DNA of 64,000 bases from an uncultured Flavobacteriaceae bacterium (GCA_938017825.1 CALIJE010000011.1:1-64000); one strand, 5' to 3'; shown: positions 7,784 through 16,361, numbered from the stretch's first letter. Notes: generated by a model not told the origin, from the sequence alone. Program-made: numbers and translations.

Positions 7784-9055
7784 ATGCAGTTTGAAAATAC
7801 CTTGGAATTTGCGCAGCGCTTAGACGCTAACGACCCTTTGCGTCACTACCGCGAAGACTTCCATTTCCCCAAGGTAAATGGGGAGCAAGTAATTTACTTT
7901 ACGGGTAATTCATTGGGCTTGCAGCCAAAACGGACCAAAAAGTACGTTGATGAAATCATGACGGACTGGGCAGAACTGGCTGTCGAAGGACACTTTCATG
8001 CCGATAAACCATGGTGGGATTATCATGAACATTTGGCTAGCCCACTTGCTAAAGTAGTAGGAGCAAAGCCGGAGGAGATTACAGTTATGAATACCTTGAC
8101 GGTAAACCTTCATTTGCTAATGGTATCTTTTTATAGACCTACGGCCAAACGCTTTAAAATTATTTGTGAGGAAAAGGCATTTCCCTCTGATCAATACATG
8201 TTCGACAGCCAACTGCGATTTCATAATATCGACCCTCAAGAGGCCTTGGTGACCGTCAAAAAGAGAACAGGTGAACATTTTTGGCGAACAGACGATATAC
8301 TCGATAAAATCGAAGAAATTGGTGATGAGCTGGCATTGGTTCTTATTGGCGGTGTAAACTACTATTCAGGTCAAGTTTTCGATATGAAGGCGATTACCGA
8401 AAAAGGCAAGGCGGTCGGTGCAATGGTCGGTTGGGACCTTGCGCACGCCGTAGGTAATGTCGCCTTAGAATTACACGATTGGAATGTTGATTTTGCAGCA
8501 TGGTGCAGTTATAAATATATGAATAGCGGTCCCGGCAATGCCTCAGGGATTTTTGTGAATAAAAAGCACTTGAACAAAAAAGGTATACAACGATTTGAAG
8601 GCTGGTGGGGCACCAAAAAAGAAACCCGCTTTTTGATGAAACCCGAGTTCGAACCTATGGAAAATGCCGATGCTTGGCAAATTAGCAATGTACCGGTGCT
8701 ATCTGTTGCCCCGTATTTGGCGTCCTTGGAAATGTTCGAAGAAGTAGGGATGGAGAAATTAATTGAAAAACGGAAAAAAATAGTTGCCTTTTTGGAGTTC
8801 GTATTGCGGGAGGTTGACAAAGAAGTTGCGGGTACTTTTGAAATAATTACCCCTAGTGACAGAGGTTGTCAACTTTCGGTATTCTTACACGGGCACGGTA
8901 AGTGGCTCTTCGATTACCTAATGAAGAAAGGGGTGGTGACCGATTGGCGTGAACCTAATGTGATTCGTTTGGCGCCTGCCCCTTTCTATTGCTCTTTTGA
9001 GGATATGTACCGTTTTGGGCAAGTCCTAAAGGAAGGAATACTTCAAAATGCTTAA
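7784..9055 (+). CDS. kynU: Kynureninase
   Basis: 423 residues, the usual length. This PLP enzyme cleaves kynurenine or 3-hydroxykynurenine to anthranilate or 3-hydroxyanthranilate plus alanine. Recognised segments are YFTGNSLGLQP near the N-terminus, WDLAHAVGN with the PLP-pairing aspartate, and WCSYKYMNSGPG with the Schiff-base lysine at about K244. The C-terminal part includes DWREPNVIRLAPAPFY. Kynurenine 3-monooxygenase is encoded about 6 kb downstream on the same strand, so both late-pathway enzymes are present in the window. No tryptophan dioxygenase, formamidase or 3-hydroxyanthranilate dioxygenase was seen. Confidence 0.96.
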   Translation: MQFENTLEFAQRLDANDPLRHYREDFHFPKVNGEQVIYFTGNSLGLQPKRTKKYVDEIMTDWAELAVEGHFHADKPWWDYHEHLASPLAKVVGAKPEEITVMNTLTVNLHLLMVSFYRPTAKRFKIICEEKAFPSDQYMFDSQLRFHNIDPQEALVTVKKRTGEHFWRTDDILDKIEEIGDELALVLIGGVNYYSGQVFDMKAITEKGKAVGAMVGWDLAHAVGNVALELHDWNVDFAAWCSYKYMNSGPGNASGIFVNKKHLNKKGIQRFEGWWGTKKETRFLMKPEFEPMENADAWQISNVPVLSVAPYLASLEMFEEVGMEKLIEKRKKIVAFLEFVLREVDKEVAGTFEIITPSDRGCQLSVFLHGHGKWLFDYLMKKGVVTDWREPNVIRLAPAPFYCSFEDMYRFGQVLKEGILQNA

Positions 9056-9076
9056 ATCTAATTTATCATTCTGTAA

Positions 9077-9727
9077 TCAGTTCACTTCCAAACCTGTAAA
9101 ATAAAGTTTGAAAGTACCTCCGGGCATGGTATGCATTTTTGAAAGTTTAAGGCCTTTTATTTCTTCGTAATCCTCAAAAGTTGTCATCATGGATGGGCTT
9201 GGGGAATTACCTTTTCGAAATACCCACTCCTGAACAATCAAATCATCCTCAAAATAAAAGTCATAGGCATCGCCTGGTGTATAGCCACCTTCAGACCCAT
9301 ATACAATCGTAAGCTTTTGCATGTTTTTTTTGCCAATCGGAGACTCGGCCTTAAGGCTATGTTCATGGGAAATATTATCGCCATCCCATACTAATTGATA
9401 TGGAGCAAGCAACCAATATTTATCGTTGATGAAACTTGCATTGGTTTTGTACGCGAGACTATCCATATCGGCCCAATTGTACTCCAAAGTACCCTCATCG
9501 GTAATAGCAGTGATGTCATTGGATTTGGGTTTCCAAATCCAGCTGCGTTCAAAATGGGTTGTATCGCGATCTACATTGAAAGTAAACCTGATTTCTTCCA
9601 CCGATTCCCAATTTGCAAAGCCATTGGCCAGCGCTACTTTTTTCAGTATCGTTTCCTCCTGTGCAAGGCTGGTAAACCCCATTAATAGTGCAACTCCTAC
9701 GGCAATGTTGATGATATGCTTTTTCAT
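9077..9727 (-). CDS. Secreted protein of unknown function next to kynU
   Basis: The start was moved to the ATG at 9727, giving 216 residues with a clear signal peptide (MKKHIINIAVGVALLMGFTSLAQ). The mature protein is rich in beta-strand patterns, tryptophan and tyrosine (RSWIWKPKSN, KYWLLAPYQLVWDG, GDAYDFYFEDD). This resembles the LolA/LppX-like half-barrel seen in several Bacteroidota periplasmic families, but I cannot assign one by reading. It is convergent with kynU (21-bp gap) and divergent from clpP. A TATCTTTG -7 element precedes it. Confidence 0.72.
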   Translation of the reverse strand: MKKHIINIAVGVALLMGFTSLAQEETILKKVALANGFANWESVEEIRFTFNVDRDTTHFERSWIWKPKSNDITAITDEGTLEYNWADMDSLAYKTNASFINDKYWLLAPYQLVWDGDNISHEHSLKAESPIGKKNMQKLTIVYGSEGGYTPGDAYDFYFEDDLIVQEWVFRKGNSPSPSMMTTFEDYEEIKGLKLSKMHTMPGGTFKLYFTGLEVN

Positions 9728-9742
9728 AAAATGTGTTTGGTT

Positions 9743-9750
9743 CAAAGATA
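9743..9750 (-). promoter_or_regulatory. Putative -7 element of the secreted hypothetical gene
   Basis: The minus strand reads TATCTTTG, an exact TAnnTTTG match 15 nt before the ATG at 9727. This supports the later start over the track's TTG. Confidence 0.5.
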
Positions 9751-9816
9751 ATCGCTTTTCAATGCAAATTTGAAATCCCCTAATTTATTTGCTGTAGTTT
9801 TTCCCGATAAATTGAG

Positions 9817-9824
9817 TATTTTTG
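9817..9824 (+). promoter_or_regulatory. Putative -7 element of the clpP-like gene
   Basis: TATTTTTG matches TAnnTTTG 20 nt before the ATG at 9845. A TTTG at 9788-9791 lies 25 nt upstream, slightly longer than the usual -33 spacing. Confidence 0.45.
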
Positions 9825-9844
9825 AATTTGATAAAGCATAAAAA

Positions 9845-10393
9845 ATGAGTTCTAAAAAAGGAAAAATACAAGAGGCTATTGACGAAAAAATGTTGGATGA
9901 ACGCAAAGTGTTCCTATGGGGCATGGTCGATGATGATTCGGCGAAACATGTGATTGATCGTTTATTGTATCTTGATTTACAGAATGATAAAGAAATTCAA
10001 TTGTACATTAATAGCCCTGGGGGTTATGTCACCTCCGGTTTTGCAATGTACGACACGATCAAATTATTGAAAAGTCCGGTGTCAACCATTTGTACCGGTC
10101 TAGCAGCTTCCATGGGTTCAATTTTGTTGTCTGTTGGGAAAAAAGGCAGACGTTTTATTCAACCCCATGCCCAAGTTATGATTCACCAGCCAAGTGGTGG
10201 TGCTCGAGGGCAAGCCTCGAATATTGAAATTCAGGCTCGAGAAATTATTAAAACCAAAGAGCTTAGCGCGAAGCTTTTGGCCGATAACTGTGGTCAAAAA
10301 TATGATAAGGTCTTAAAAGACTTTGATCGTGATTACTGGATGAGCGCGGAAGAATCTGTCGAATATGGAATTGTTGATGGTATCTTGAAGTAG
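9845..10393 (+). CDS. clpP: ClpP-family serine protease
   Basis: 182 residues. The catalytic triad is visible: Ser89 in GLAASMG, His114 in VMIHQPSGG and Asp163 in FDRDYWMS. The INSPGG oxyanion segment lies at 55-60. It is shorter than classical ClpP at the N-terminus. Flavobacteria often carry a canonical clpP next to clpX plus a second copy; this gene has no clpX beside it, so it may be the second copy. It would form tetradecameric rings with a Clp ATPase for cytosolic proteolysis. It is monocistronic, with its own promoter element and a strong terminator. Confidence 0.9.
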   Translation: MSSKKGKIQEAIDEKMLDERKVFLWGMVDDDSAKHVIDRLLYLDLQNDKEIQLYINSPGGYVTSGFAMYDTIKLLKSPVSTICTGLAASMGSILLSVGKKGRRFIQPHAQVMIHQPSGGARGQASNIEIQAREIIKTKELSAKLLADNCGQKYDKVLKDFDRDYWMSAEESVEYGIVDGILK

Positions 10394-10415
10394 GTAGGAT
10401 ACTGCCCTAGTACAT

Positions 10416-10448
10416 AAAAGTCTCTCAGTGTTAAGTTGAGGGACTTTT
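10416..10448 (+). terminator. Intrinsic terminator after clpP
   Basis: A 12-bp stem AAAAGTCTCTCA / TGAGGGACTTTT with a 9-nt loop continues into TTT on the plus strand. It lies between the convergent clpP and PorP/SprF genes. Confidence 0.85.
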
Positions 10449-10469
10449 TTTATGGTAGAAGTTGATAGC

Positions 10470-11375
10470 TTAAAAGAAACGAGGCGACTTAATACCGCCT
10501 AAACGTTTAATTGGCATTTCATAAATCAAGATAATTTCATGTGTGCCGCCGGTATATGGTTTTATTGCACTTGTCGGCAAATCATAGGCATAGCCTACCC
10601 GAAAAGAATTCGATAATTGATAATCTACCATCGCTCCAAAATTATCGGCATCATTAAAGCGGTACGACGCACCTACCCATAGTTTGTCAAAGAACAACAA
10701 GTTAGCAGTCACATCATAGGTTGCCGGAGCCCCATTGGTGAATTTGGCAATGGCGGTCGTTTTGAATTTGGTTGCTCCCCCTATATCGAATACCTTTCCG
10801 CCAATGACGTAGTAACTGTTTCGTTCAATGGCCGCAAATTCCCCCTGGTTCAAATCTGTATTCAATAAGCGCGGTGAAGAAAGACCTATGTACCACATTC
10901 TGCTGCTTACATAGATACCCGCACCTAAATTCGGATTCCATTTTGTAAACCCATCTGTGAAAAAAGGGTCTAAAGGGTCGGGATTTTCTAAACTGTAATT
11001 GGTTACCCCGGCGTTTAGTCCAAAAGCCATATTTACTTTTTGACTAAGAGGAACTGTATAGGAAAAGTTACCGTAAATATAGTTGGTGCCTTCATCTCCC
11101 AATTGATCGTTTATATAGGTTAGTCCCAGGCCCACACGGCTGAATTTAACCGGTGCATGAACCGAAAGGGTGCTCGTGGTCGGGTTTCCTTCGATGCCGG
11201 CCCATTGATTTCTATGTAGGGCAGTGGCACTAAACGTTTCTCTGCTACCCGCGTAGGCAGGGTTCACCGACATTGTATTGTACACATATTGTGTAAACTG
11301 TGGCAACTGCTGCGCACATACCAAACTGGTGGTCAAGAAAATAGCGCAAATGATAATTTGTTTCAATTTGAACAT
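10470..11375 (-). CDS. PorP/SprF family type IX secretion membrane protein
   Basis: 301 residues with a signal peptide (MFKLKQIIICAIFLTTSLVCAQ). The PorP/SprF signature follows: QLPQFTQYVYNTMSVNPAYAGSR, then ALHRNQWAGIEGNP. The rest has alternating beta-strand patterns of a 14-stranded outer-membrane barrel. Such proteins act in type IX secretion; SprF paralogues are needed for secretion or surface attachment of a specific partner, often a cargo with a type B C-terminal domain encoded next door. That arrangement occurs here: the gene starts 8 bp after the stop of the CHU_C-domain protein gene on the same strand. Confidence 0.92.
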   Translation of the reverse strand: MFKLKQIIICAIFLTTSLVCAQQLPQFTQYVYNTMSVNPAYAGSRETFSATALHRNQWAGIEGNPTTSTLSVHAPVKFSRVGLGLTYINDQLGDEGTNYIYGNFSYTVPLSQKVNMAFGLNAGVTNYSLENPDPLDPFFTDGFTKWNPNLGAGIYVSSRMWYIGLSSPRLLNTDLNQGEFAAIERNSYYVIGGKVFDIGGATKFKTTAIAKFTNGAPATYDVTANLLFFDKLWVGASYRFNDADNFGAMVDYQLSNSFRVGYAYDLPTSAIKPYTGGTHEIILIYEMPIKRLGGIKSPRFF

Positions 11376-11383
11376 AATTGATG

Positions 11384-14300
11384 CTATTGGTTAGACGATC
11401 CAATATAGATATACCCATTGATAGGTTTTGTATTTGTACTTGGTACCGATACGATATAATAGTACGTACCGGAAGGCAATATTCCTGACTGACCAATAGA
11501 ACTATCGGGAGCATAACCTCCCCAATCATTTTGGTAATCTTTTGATGTATAAACCATTGTTCCCCAACGGTTAAATATTTGAACTTCGTATATGAAACCA
11601 CAGTTTTCTAGGCCCAATAGCTCAAAATAGTCGTTTATACCATCACCATTTACTGTAATTGTCTTAGAAACAATCAAGTTTTCTAGATTACAATCAACGC
11701 AGTCATTGTTTACGTTTATGGTAAAATCAGCATAGTATTTACAATCTCCCTCAGTAGAGGCATATTCAATAGTATATGAACCAAGCTCTAGGCCTTGAGG
11801 ATCAAACATGCTGCCATCGACCATTGCGTTTCCAGTCGTCACGGTGAAAGTTCCATTCATATCAAAATCTGCCGGCAATGAATTCAATAAGTCGATTGGT
11901 GCATCGTCTACACATATGTCTAGTGCTACGACGGCTCTTTCTTGTTGCATTACAAAAATGATTTGCTCAAAAGTGGCCGTGTTTCCACAGATATCAGAAA
12001 CATTCCAGGTTCTGATAATCATATAATCTTCAGTTCCTGTAGGATAATCTTCAGTTTCGGTAAAGTCAACCGTATAATTTCCACACCCTCCTGTAAAGGT
12101 TAGGCTTGGCACGTCTGGAACATCTTCACCGCACATAATGGTGTATTCGGCTGTATAGTCACTTACCATAATATCGCCCATATCATCGTCGTTGATCGTA
12201 CCGTTGGCGGTGTTGGTGGCGTTGCCATCAACGAAACCTATACCGATGTTCGACTGAACGTTCGAAAGTTCAATGGTGAAGGCCTCTTGTGGCTCGATCA
12301 CGTTATCGTCCGTAATGGGCACCTGGATCTCCAATGAGCTCACGGTCGGTGTAAAGGTCAACGTACCGGTAGTGGTCACGAAGTCGTTCGGGTTCAGTGC
12401 CGATCCTTCGATGGTGGTATAGTCGACGGTCACGTTTTCGGAAATGTTCCCAGTCAAGGTCACGGTGTATATCGCAAAGGCGTCGGTACCCTCTGTCACG
12501 ATGACATTGGTATTGGCGAAGGCGATACCGTCCCCTGGGTTGTTGTCATTATCCAATATAGTACCTCTAGCAGTATTGTCTAGTATTGTTATCTCAGAAG
12601 TAGAGGTCAATGTAATGTCGAATGTCTCATCAATTTCAATTATAGCATCGTCTACCGTTGGCAGGTTCATAGTTGTATTACCGGTTCCTGAGGGAATAGT
12701 ATAGGTAGCGAAGGCATTGTAATCACCATCTACGGTTGTAATATTCGTATAGCTTACATCAACAACGGCATCTCGTGCCAAAAGGTGTGAAGAACGTATT
12801 CCAAATGGAATGTCGGTACCTTCAATTGCTGAGGCGTCGTCAAACGAGATTACAGGAATAACCCTTAAATATGTTGGGTCGTGATTTCCTATACCACAGG
12901 CATCTACGGTGCCAGAACTTAAGGTCGAAACCATATTTGGGTTAGTCACCCCTGTGAACGTAGCCATAGCCTGCAATCCAATATCGGCACTGCAGGTTAC
13001 ACATTCGTGGTTAATAAAAAGATTGAAATCCAGTTCATATTCCGGGTCATTTATATCGGTATACCCATCCTCTACGAAGAAGCGCAGTTCTCGAGATGAG
13101 TTGTCAAAATTATAAGTAACCCCGGGAGGTAAAGGCTCTGTATTGGTAAATTCTACTTGTGGGGGTAAAATTAGACTGATTTCCAGATTTTGAATATCGT
13201 CATTACCAACATTCTTAACTCTAATCTCAACCGGCGCATTATCACCGGGATTAAAGGTTGAACCTATGACGTTGGTGGTAAAACTAAGAGCACCGAGACT
13301 TGGTTCAAAGACTTCGACACTTAGCCCCATTAAATAGAGGCCATAGGTTTCCTGATTAGAGGTTAGTCTAAAAGTTGCCGAAGTTTGGTCATTATCTATT
13401 AATATTCTGGCATTGTTTTCTAACTCGAATAAAGATGCGTCAAAACCCAATGTATTGGTACTTGCAGGGTTTCTGTCTAAAAATGGGGATTCATTGATTG
13501 TTATCTTACTATTAAAAAAGTTGTTGACATCACGTTCGCTTGTTGTAAGAGACGTCCAGTTTCCTGTTGTGTCAAAAATTTGAAGTTGATCACCCTGTAT
13601 TCCTCTATCGCCCTCTGTTGAACCAATTACGACATTGGCATTTACAGGACCGTTGGGAACAGTTTGAAAACCATCGAATAAAATATCAAAGGAGTTGTCG
13701 GTTTGGGTTACATTGGCATACCCATCAAAAAGGGTAATGTTTCTGTTTCTCAATTCTGGACTTTCATATACAAATACAATTTGCCACCCGCCAGAGGTAC
13801 CCGTATTTCGATCATCAGTATCTATATGCTCGAAAAGGCTACCTACCGTTGCCTTTACATTGGCCACTTGAAACCTTCCATAAGGATCGGATAGCCCTTG
13901 TACTTCAGATGTAATATCCTTAACGCAAACATAAGGGTCGTTTACAAAGTGCTCTGCGCGACCATTGAAAATAACGTCGTCTGCAGTAATCGTATTATAT
14001 GTATTAGACCCTGGCAACATCAATTTGACTTGGTCAAAGGGCCAGTTCACCTCAGGTTGACCGTTTCCGGTCATATTACCATTGTTATCGGGTCCATTTT
14101 CCTTGTTTGCAGCAGCCCAGTACAGATAGGCACGCGTAAAAGTTAAACAGGCACTTCCCGGTGAAGGGTTGACCAGATTTGCACTACTCGAATTAAAAGT
14201 CGTTGCATCAGAATCAATATCTACGAAAGAGGTAAAAATGCTGTTATTATCGCTACTACCGTTATAGGCATTCGTAGGATGCTCTGAAAGTACATTATTA

Positions 14301-14455
14301 GCAATAATCGTCACATCACCGTTTACCGTTTCGGAAAACCGCGGAGTAAAATTGGTCTTAACCTGAGCCCATGTTCCAAATGAACACAACATGGTTCCCA
14401 AGAGGAAAACGAATTTTAGTATGTTCGATCTAAAAGTAATTTTACGCATACGCAA
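11384..14455 (-). CDS. Large secreted T9SS cargo with Calx-beta domains and gliding-motility C-terminal domain
   Basis: 1023 residues. There is a signal peptide ending near residue 30 (LCSFGTWAQ). A long N-terminal beta-rich region contains CLTFTRAYLYWA and VFVYESPELRNRNITLFDGY. A DUF11-like segment follows at about 385-510. Two Calx-beta domains lie at about 535-640 (AIEGTDIPFGI... ILDNDN) and 641-758 (VTEGTDAFAIY... INDDD). The C-terminal gliding-motility-associated (CHU_C, type B) sorting domain is at about 930-1023, with TVNGDGINDYFEL, IFNRWGTMVY and LPSGTYYYIV. The protein should be exported by the type IX system and anchored at or released from the surface. It is followed at 8 bp by its likely SprF-type partner. 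The DNA encoding the second Calx-beta domain has markedly higher GC than its flanks. Confidence 0.92.
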   Translation of the reverse strand: MRMRKITFRSNILKFVFLLGTMLCSFGTWAQVKTNFTPRFSETVNGDVTIIANNVLSEHPTNAYNGSSDNNSIFTSFVDIDSDATTFNSSSANLVNPSPGSACLTFTRAYLYWAAANKENGPDNNGNMTGNGQPEVNWPFDQVKLMLPGSNTYNTITADDVIFNGRAEHFVNDPYVCVKDITSEVQGLSDPYGRFQVANVKATVGSLFEHIDTDDRNTGTSGGWQIVFVYESPELRNRNITLFDGYANVTQTDNSFDILFDGFQTVPNGPVNANVVIGSTEGDRGIQGDQLQIFDTTGNWTSLTTSERDVNNFFNSKITINESPFLDRNPASTNTLGFDASLFELENNARILIDNDQTSATFRLTSNQETYGLYLMGLSVEVFEPSLGALSFTTNVIGSTFNPGDNAPVEIRVKNVGNDDIQNLEISLILPPQVEFTNTEPLPPGVTYNFDNSSRELRFFVEDGYTDINDPEYELDFNLFINHECVTCSADIGLQAMATFTGVTNPNMVSTLSSGTVDACGIGNHDPTYLRVIPVISFDDASAIEGTDIPFGIRSSHLLARDAVVDVSYTNITTVDGDYNAFATYTIPSGTGNTTMNLPTVDDAIIEIDETFDITLTSTSEITILDNTARGTILDNDNNPGDGIAFANTNVIVTEGTDAFAIYTVTLTGNISENVTVDYTTIEGSALNPNDFVTTTGTLTFTPTVSSLEIQVPITDDNVIEPQEAFTIELSNVQSNIGIGFVDGNATNTANGTINDDDMGDIMVSDYTAEYTIMCGEDVPDVPSLTFTGGCGNYTVDFTETEDYPTGTEDYMIIRTWNVSDICGNTATFEQIIFVMQQERAVVALDICVDDAPIDLLNSLPADFDMNGTFTVTTGNAMVDGSMFDPQGLELGSYTIEYASTEGDCKYYADFTINVNNDCVDCNLENLIVSKTITVNGDGINDYFELLGLENCGFIYEVQIFNRWGTMVYTSKDYQNDWGGYAPDSSIGQSGILPSGTYYYIVSVPSTNTKPINGYIYIGSSNQ
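12181..12540 (-). other. GC-rich segment coincident with the second Calx-beta domain
   Basis: My hand count gives about 190 G+C in 360 bases (about 53%). The next 120 bases (12541-12660) have about 35%, and the 120 bases on the other side (12061-12180) have about 44%. The block codes for residues about 639-758 of the T9SS cargo, which is one complete Calx-beta domain ending in INDDD. Codons inside it are C/G-ending far more often than in the adjacent domain. This looks like a transferred or recombined domain cassette; direct sequence bias is seen, the origin is inferred. Confidence 0.6.
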
Positions 14456-14544
14456 AATAGTTTTGATCGGTTTACAGTGAACGTGGAAAACTAAAGCTAC
14501 TCTTTAGAGATGTAGAAGAAAATTTGCCACCATAGCATTGCAAA

Positions 14545-14556
14545 CAAATCGATTTG
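14545..14556. promoter_or_regulatory. 12-bp perfect palindrome, possible operator
   Basis: CAAATCGATTTG is self-complementary over all 12 bases and lies about 90 bp upstream of the T9SS cargo start in the divergent region. It could be a regulator-binding site; this is a speculation from symmetry alone. Confidence 0.25.
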
Positions 14557-14810
14557 GGTTAAATAAGTTTACGGTATAAAGAACGGGAGCATAATCGATT
14601 GCGTCATAAAAAAGCTTCCAAGTGCCTTAATTCTCGCTTATCGGCGACAATTTCGATAAAGGGTTCAGTAAAAAGGATTAAAGACTTTTGGCAATTGAGA
14701 ACTAGTGTCGGTAAAGTGCGCTTTTACTGCTGTTAAAAAGCACGTTAATGCCGCTGGGTAGAGCACAAAATTGACGTATATTCAAGATGAAGTGAAATTC
14801 TAGGGTAATT

Positions 14811-14848
14811 AAAAAAGTCCTTCGCATTGCTGTGAAGGACTTTTTTTT
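14811..14848. terminator. Strong bidirectional intrinsic terminator with no annotated upstream gene
   Basis: A 13-bp stem AAAAAAGTCCTTC / GAAGGACTTTTTT with a 10-nt loop, T8 on the plus side and T6 on the minus side. It lies between two divergently transcribed genes, so neither needs it. It may end an unannotated small transcript or insulate the two promoters. Confidence 0.85.
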
Positions 14849-14956
14849 GGATATATATAGACGCTCTCGCGGAATGTTCATCTTATTTACGGAAAAACAG
14901 TCCTATTTGGTCGTTTACGCTATGTTAAAAAAAGGCTAACTTTAGCATTATTTCAA

Positions 14957-14972
14957 CATAAGGCCCCTTATG
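14957..14972 (+). promoter_or_regulatory. Inverted repeat in the kmo leader
   Basis: CATAAGG CC CCTTATG, perfect 7-bp arms, ends 14 nt before the kmo ATG. A near-consensus -7 (TAACTTTA, 14937-14944) is immediately upstream, so the repeat falls at or just after the expected transcription start. It could be an operator or a leader hairpin. Confidence 0.35.
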
Positions 14973-14986
14973 GGTGCATTATCCCC

Positions 14987-16342
14987 ATGAACACAATGAA
15001 TATTGAACAGAATACCAAAAACATTGCTATAATCGGCTCTGGCCTTGTTGGGTCGCTATTGGCTATATATTTAAAACGTTTAGGGCATTCGGTAACCGTT
15101 TTCGATCGGCGGCCAGATATTAGAAATATTGAATTTTCAGGACGATCTATCAACTTGGCCATGAGTAACCGTGGCTGGTTGGCATTGCGTGAAGTTGGTA
15201 TTGAGGAAGAAATTAAAAAAATTGCCATTCCTTTAGATAAGAGGGCTATGCATATTATTGGGAAACCCCAATATTATCAGTACTATGGCAAATCTGGGGA
15301 GGCAATTTGGTCTATTTCTAGAGGGGTTTTGAATAGAAGAATGATTGATCTTGCGGAAAAATCGGGCGCCACTTTCCGATTTGAGGAAAAAGTATGGGAT
15401 ATCGACCTCCCCAAAGCGAAAATATATACCGGTGAAAGTGAAAAGGGACATTGGGAGGAATATCAATTTGATATGGTTTTTGGCTGTGATGGCGCATTTT
15501 CAAGGGTGCGTCATAAAATGCAACGTCGCAGTCGATTCGACTATTCCCAAGATTTCATAGATGTCGGTTACAAAGAACTTACCATTCCTGCCAACGAGGA
15601 CGGTACCCATAAACTAGATAAAAACTCATTTCATATATGGCCTCGGGGCAAATTTATGCTTATTGCAATGCCCAATCTCGATGGAAGCTTTACCTGCACG
15701 CTTTTCATGCCCTTTGAAGGGGAGGTCTCTTTCGAAAATATTACAAGCAAAGAGGCGGCGAAACACTTTTTCAATACATATTTTCCCAATGTAATGCAGG
15801 TAATAGAAGATTTGTTGGAGGATTTCTTTAAGAATCCAACGAGTGCCATGGTGACCATGAAATGCTATCCTTGGACCTATTGGGACAAGGTTGCCCTAGT
15901 AGGTGATTCGGCACATGCCGTAGTACCGTTTTATGGGCAAGGTATGAATGCCGGTTTTGAAGATATATTCAAGTTGAACGAAATCATCAAAAAAAACAAG
16001 GATGATTGGGAGGCTATTTTCAAGGAATACCAACAAACCAGGAAACCAAATGCCGATGCAATTGCCGAACTCAGTTATAGAAACTTTATCGAAATGAGTA
16101 GTAAAACTGCTGACCCTATCTTTTTGTTGCAAAAGAAGATTGAAAAGCATTTTGCCGCCAAATACCCGGATAAGTGGATACCGGCATATTCTAGGGTTAC
16201 CTTTTCTGCAAGACCTTATAGTGAGGCGTTAGCTATTGGTGATGCTCAAGAAAAGATTATGCAAGAGGTCATGAAAATGCCCAATATTGCCGAAGAATGG
16301 GATAGCAGGGTAGTGGAGGAGAAGATTTTGAGCCTGTTGTAA
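14987..16342 (+). CDS. kmo: Kynurenine 3-monooxygenase (FAD-dependent)
   Basis: 451 residues. It hydroxylates kynurenine to 3-hydroxykynurenine with NADPH and O2. The N-terminal dinucleotide fold is IAIIGSGLVGSLLAIYLKRLG, and the substrate-site segment is SGRSINLAMSNRGWLALREVG. The second FAD motif is VALVGDSAHAVVPFYGQGMNAGFED. These, and the RxY-type residues around FEEKVWD, match KMO rather than a general aromatic hydroxylase. The C-terminus is partly hydrophobic, as in membrane-associated KMO, but no clear TM helix is seen. A second ATG at 14996 is an alternative start. It works with kynU, about 6 kb upstream. Confidence 0.95.
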   Translation: MNTMNIEQNTKNIAIIGSGLVGSLLAIYLKRLGHSVTVFDRRPDIRNIEFSGRSINLAMSNRGWLALREVGIEEEIKKIAIPLDKRAMHIIGKPQYYQYYGKSGEAIWSISRGVLNRRMIDLAEKSGATFRFEEKVWDIDLPKAKIYTGESEKGHWEEYQFDMVFGCDGAFSRVRHKMQRRSRFDYSQDFIDVGYKELTIPANEDGTHKLDKNSFHIWPRGKFMLIAMPNLDGSFTCTLFMPFEGEVSFENITSKEAAKHFFNTYFPNVMQVIEDLLEDFFKNPTSAMVTMKCYPWTYWDKVALVGDSAHAVVPFYGQGMNAGFEDIFKLNEIIKKNKDDWEAIFKEYQQTRKPNADAIAELSYRNFIEMSSKTADPIFLLQKKIEKHFAAKYPDKWIPAYSRVTFSARPYSEALAIGDAQEKIMQEVMKMPNIAEEWDSRVVEEKILSLL

Positions 16343-16361
16343 TAGATAAGTACGCTATCAT

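Larger units (their letters stand above)
14456..14986. other. 531-bp intergenic region with palindrome, orphan terminator and kmo leader
   Basis: This is the only gap over 300 bp. Both flanking genes are transcribed away from it. It holds a 12-bp perfect palindrome CAAATCGATTTG (14545-14556) and a hairpin-like GTGCGCTTTTAC / GTTAAAAAGCAC (about 14716-14743). It also holds a strong bidirectional terminator (14811-14848) and, just before kmo, the inverted repeat CATAAGG-CC-CCTTATG (14957-14972). I found no credible ORF on either strand. A minus-strand TAGCTTTA near 14505 could be the -7 element of the T9SS cargo gene. Confidence 0.6.
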
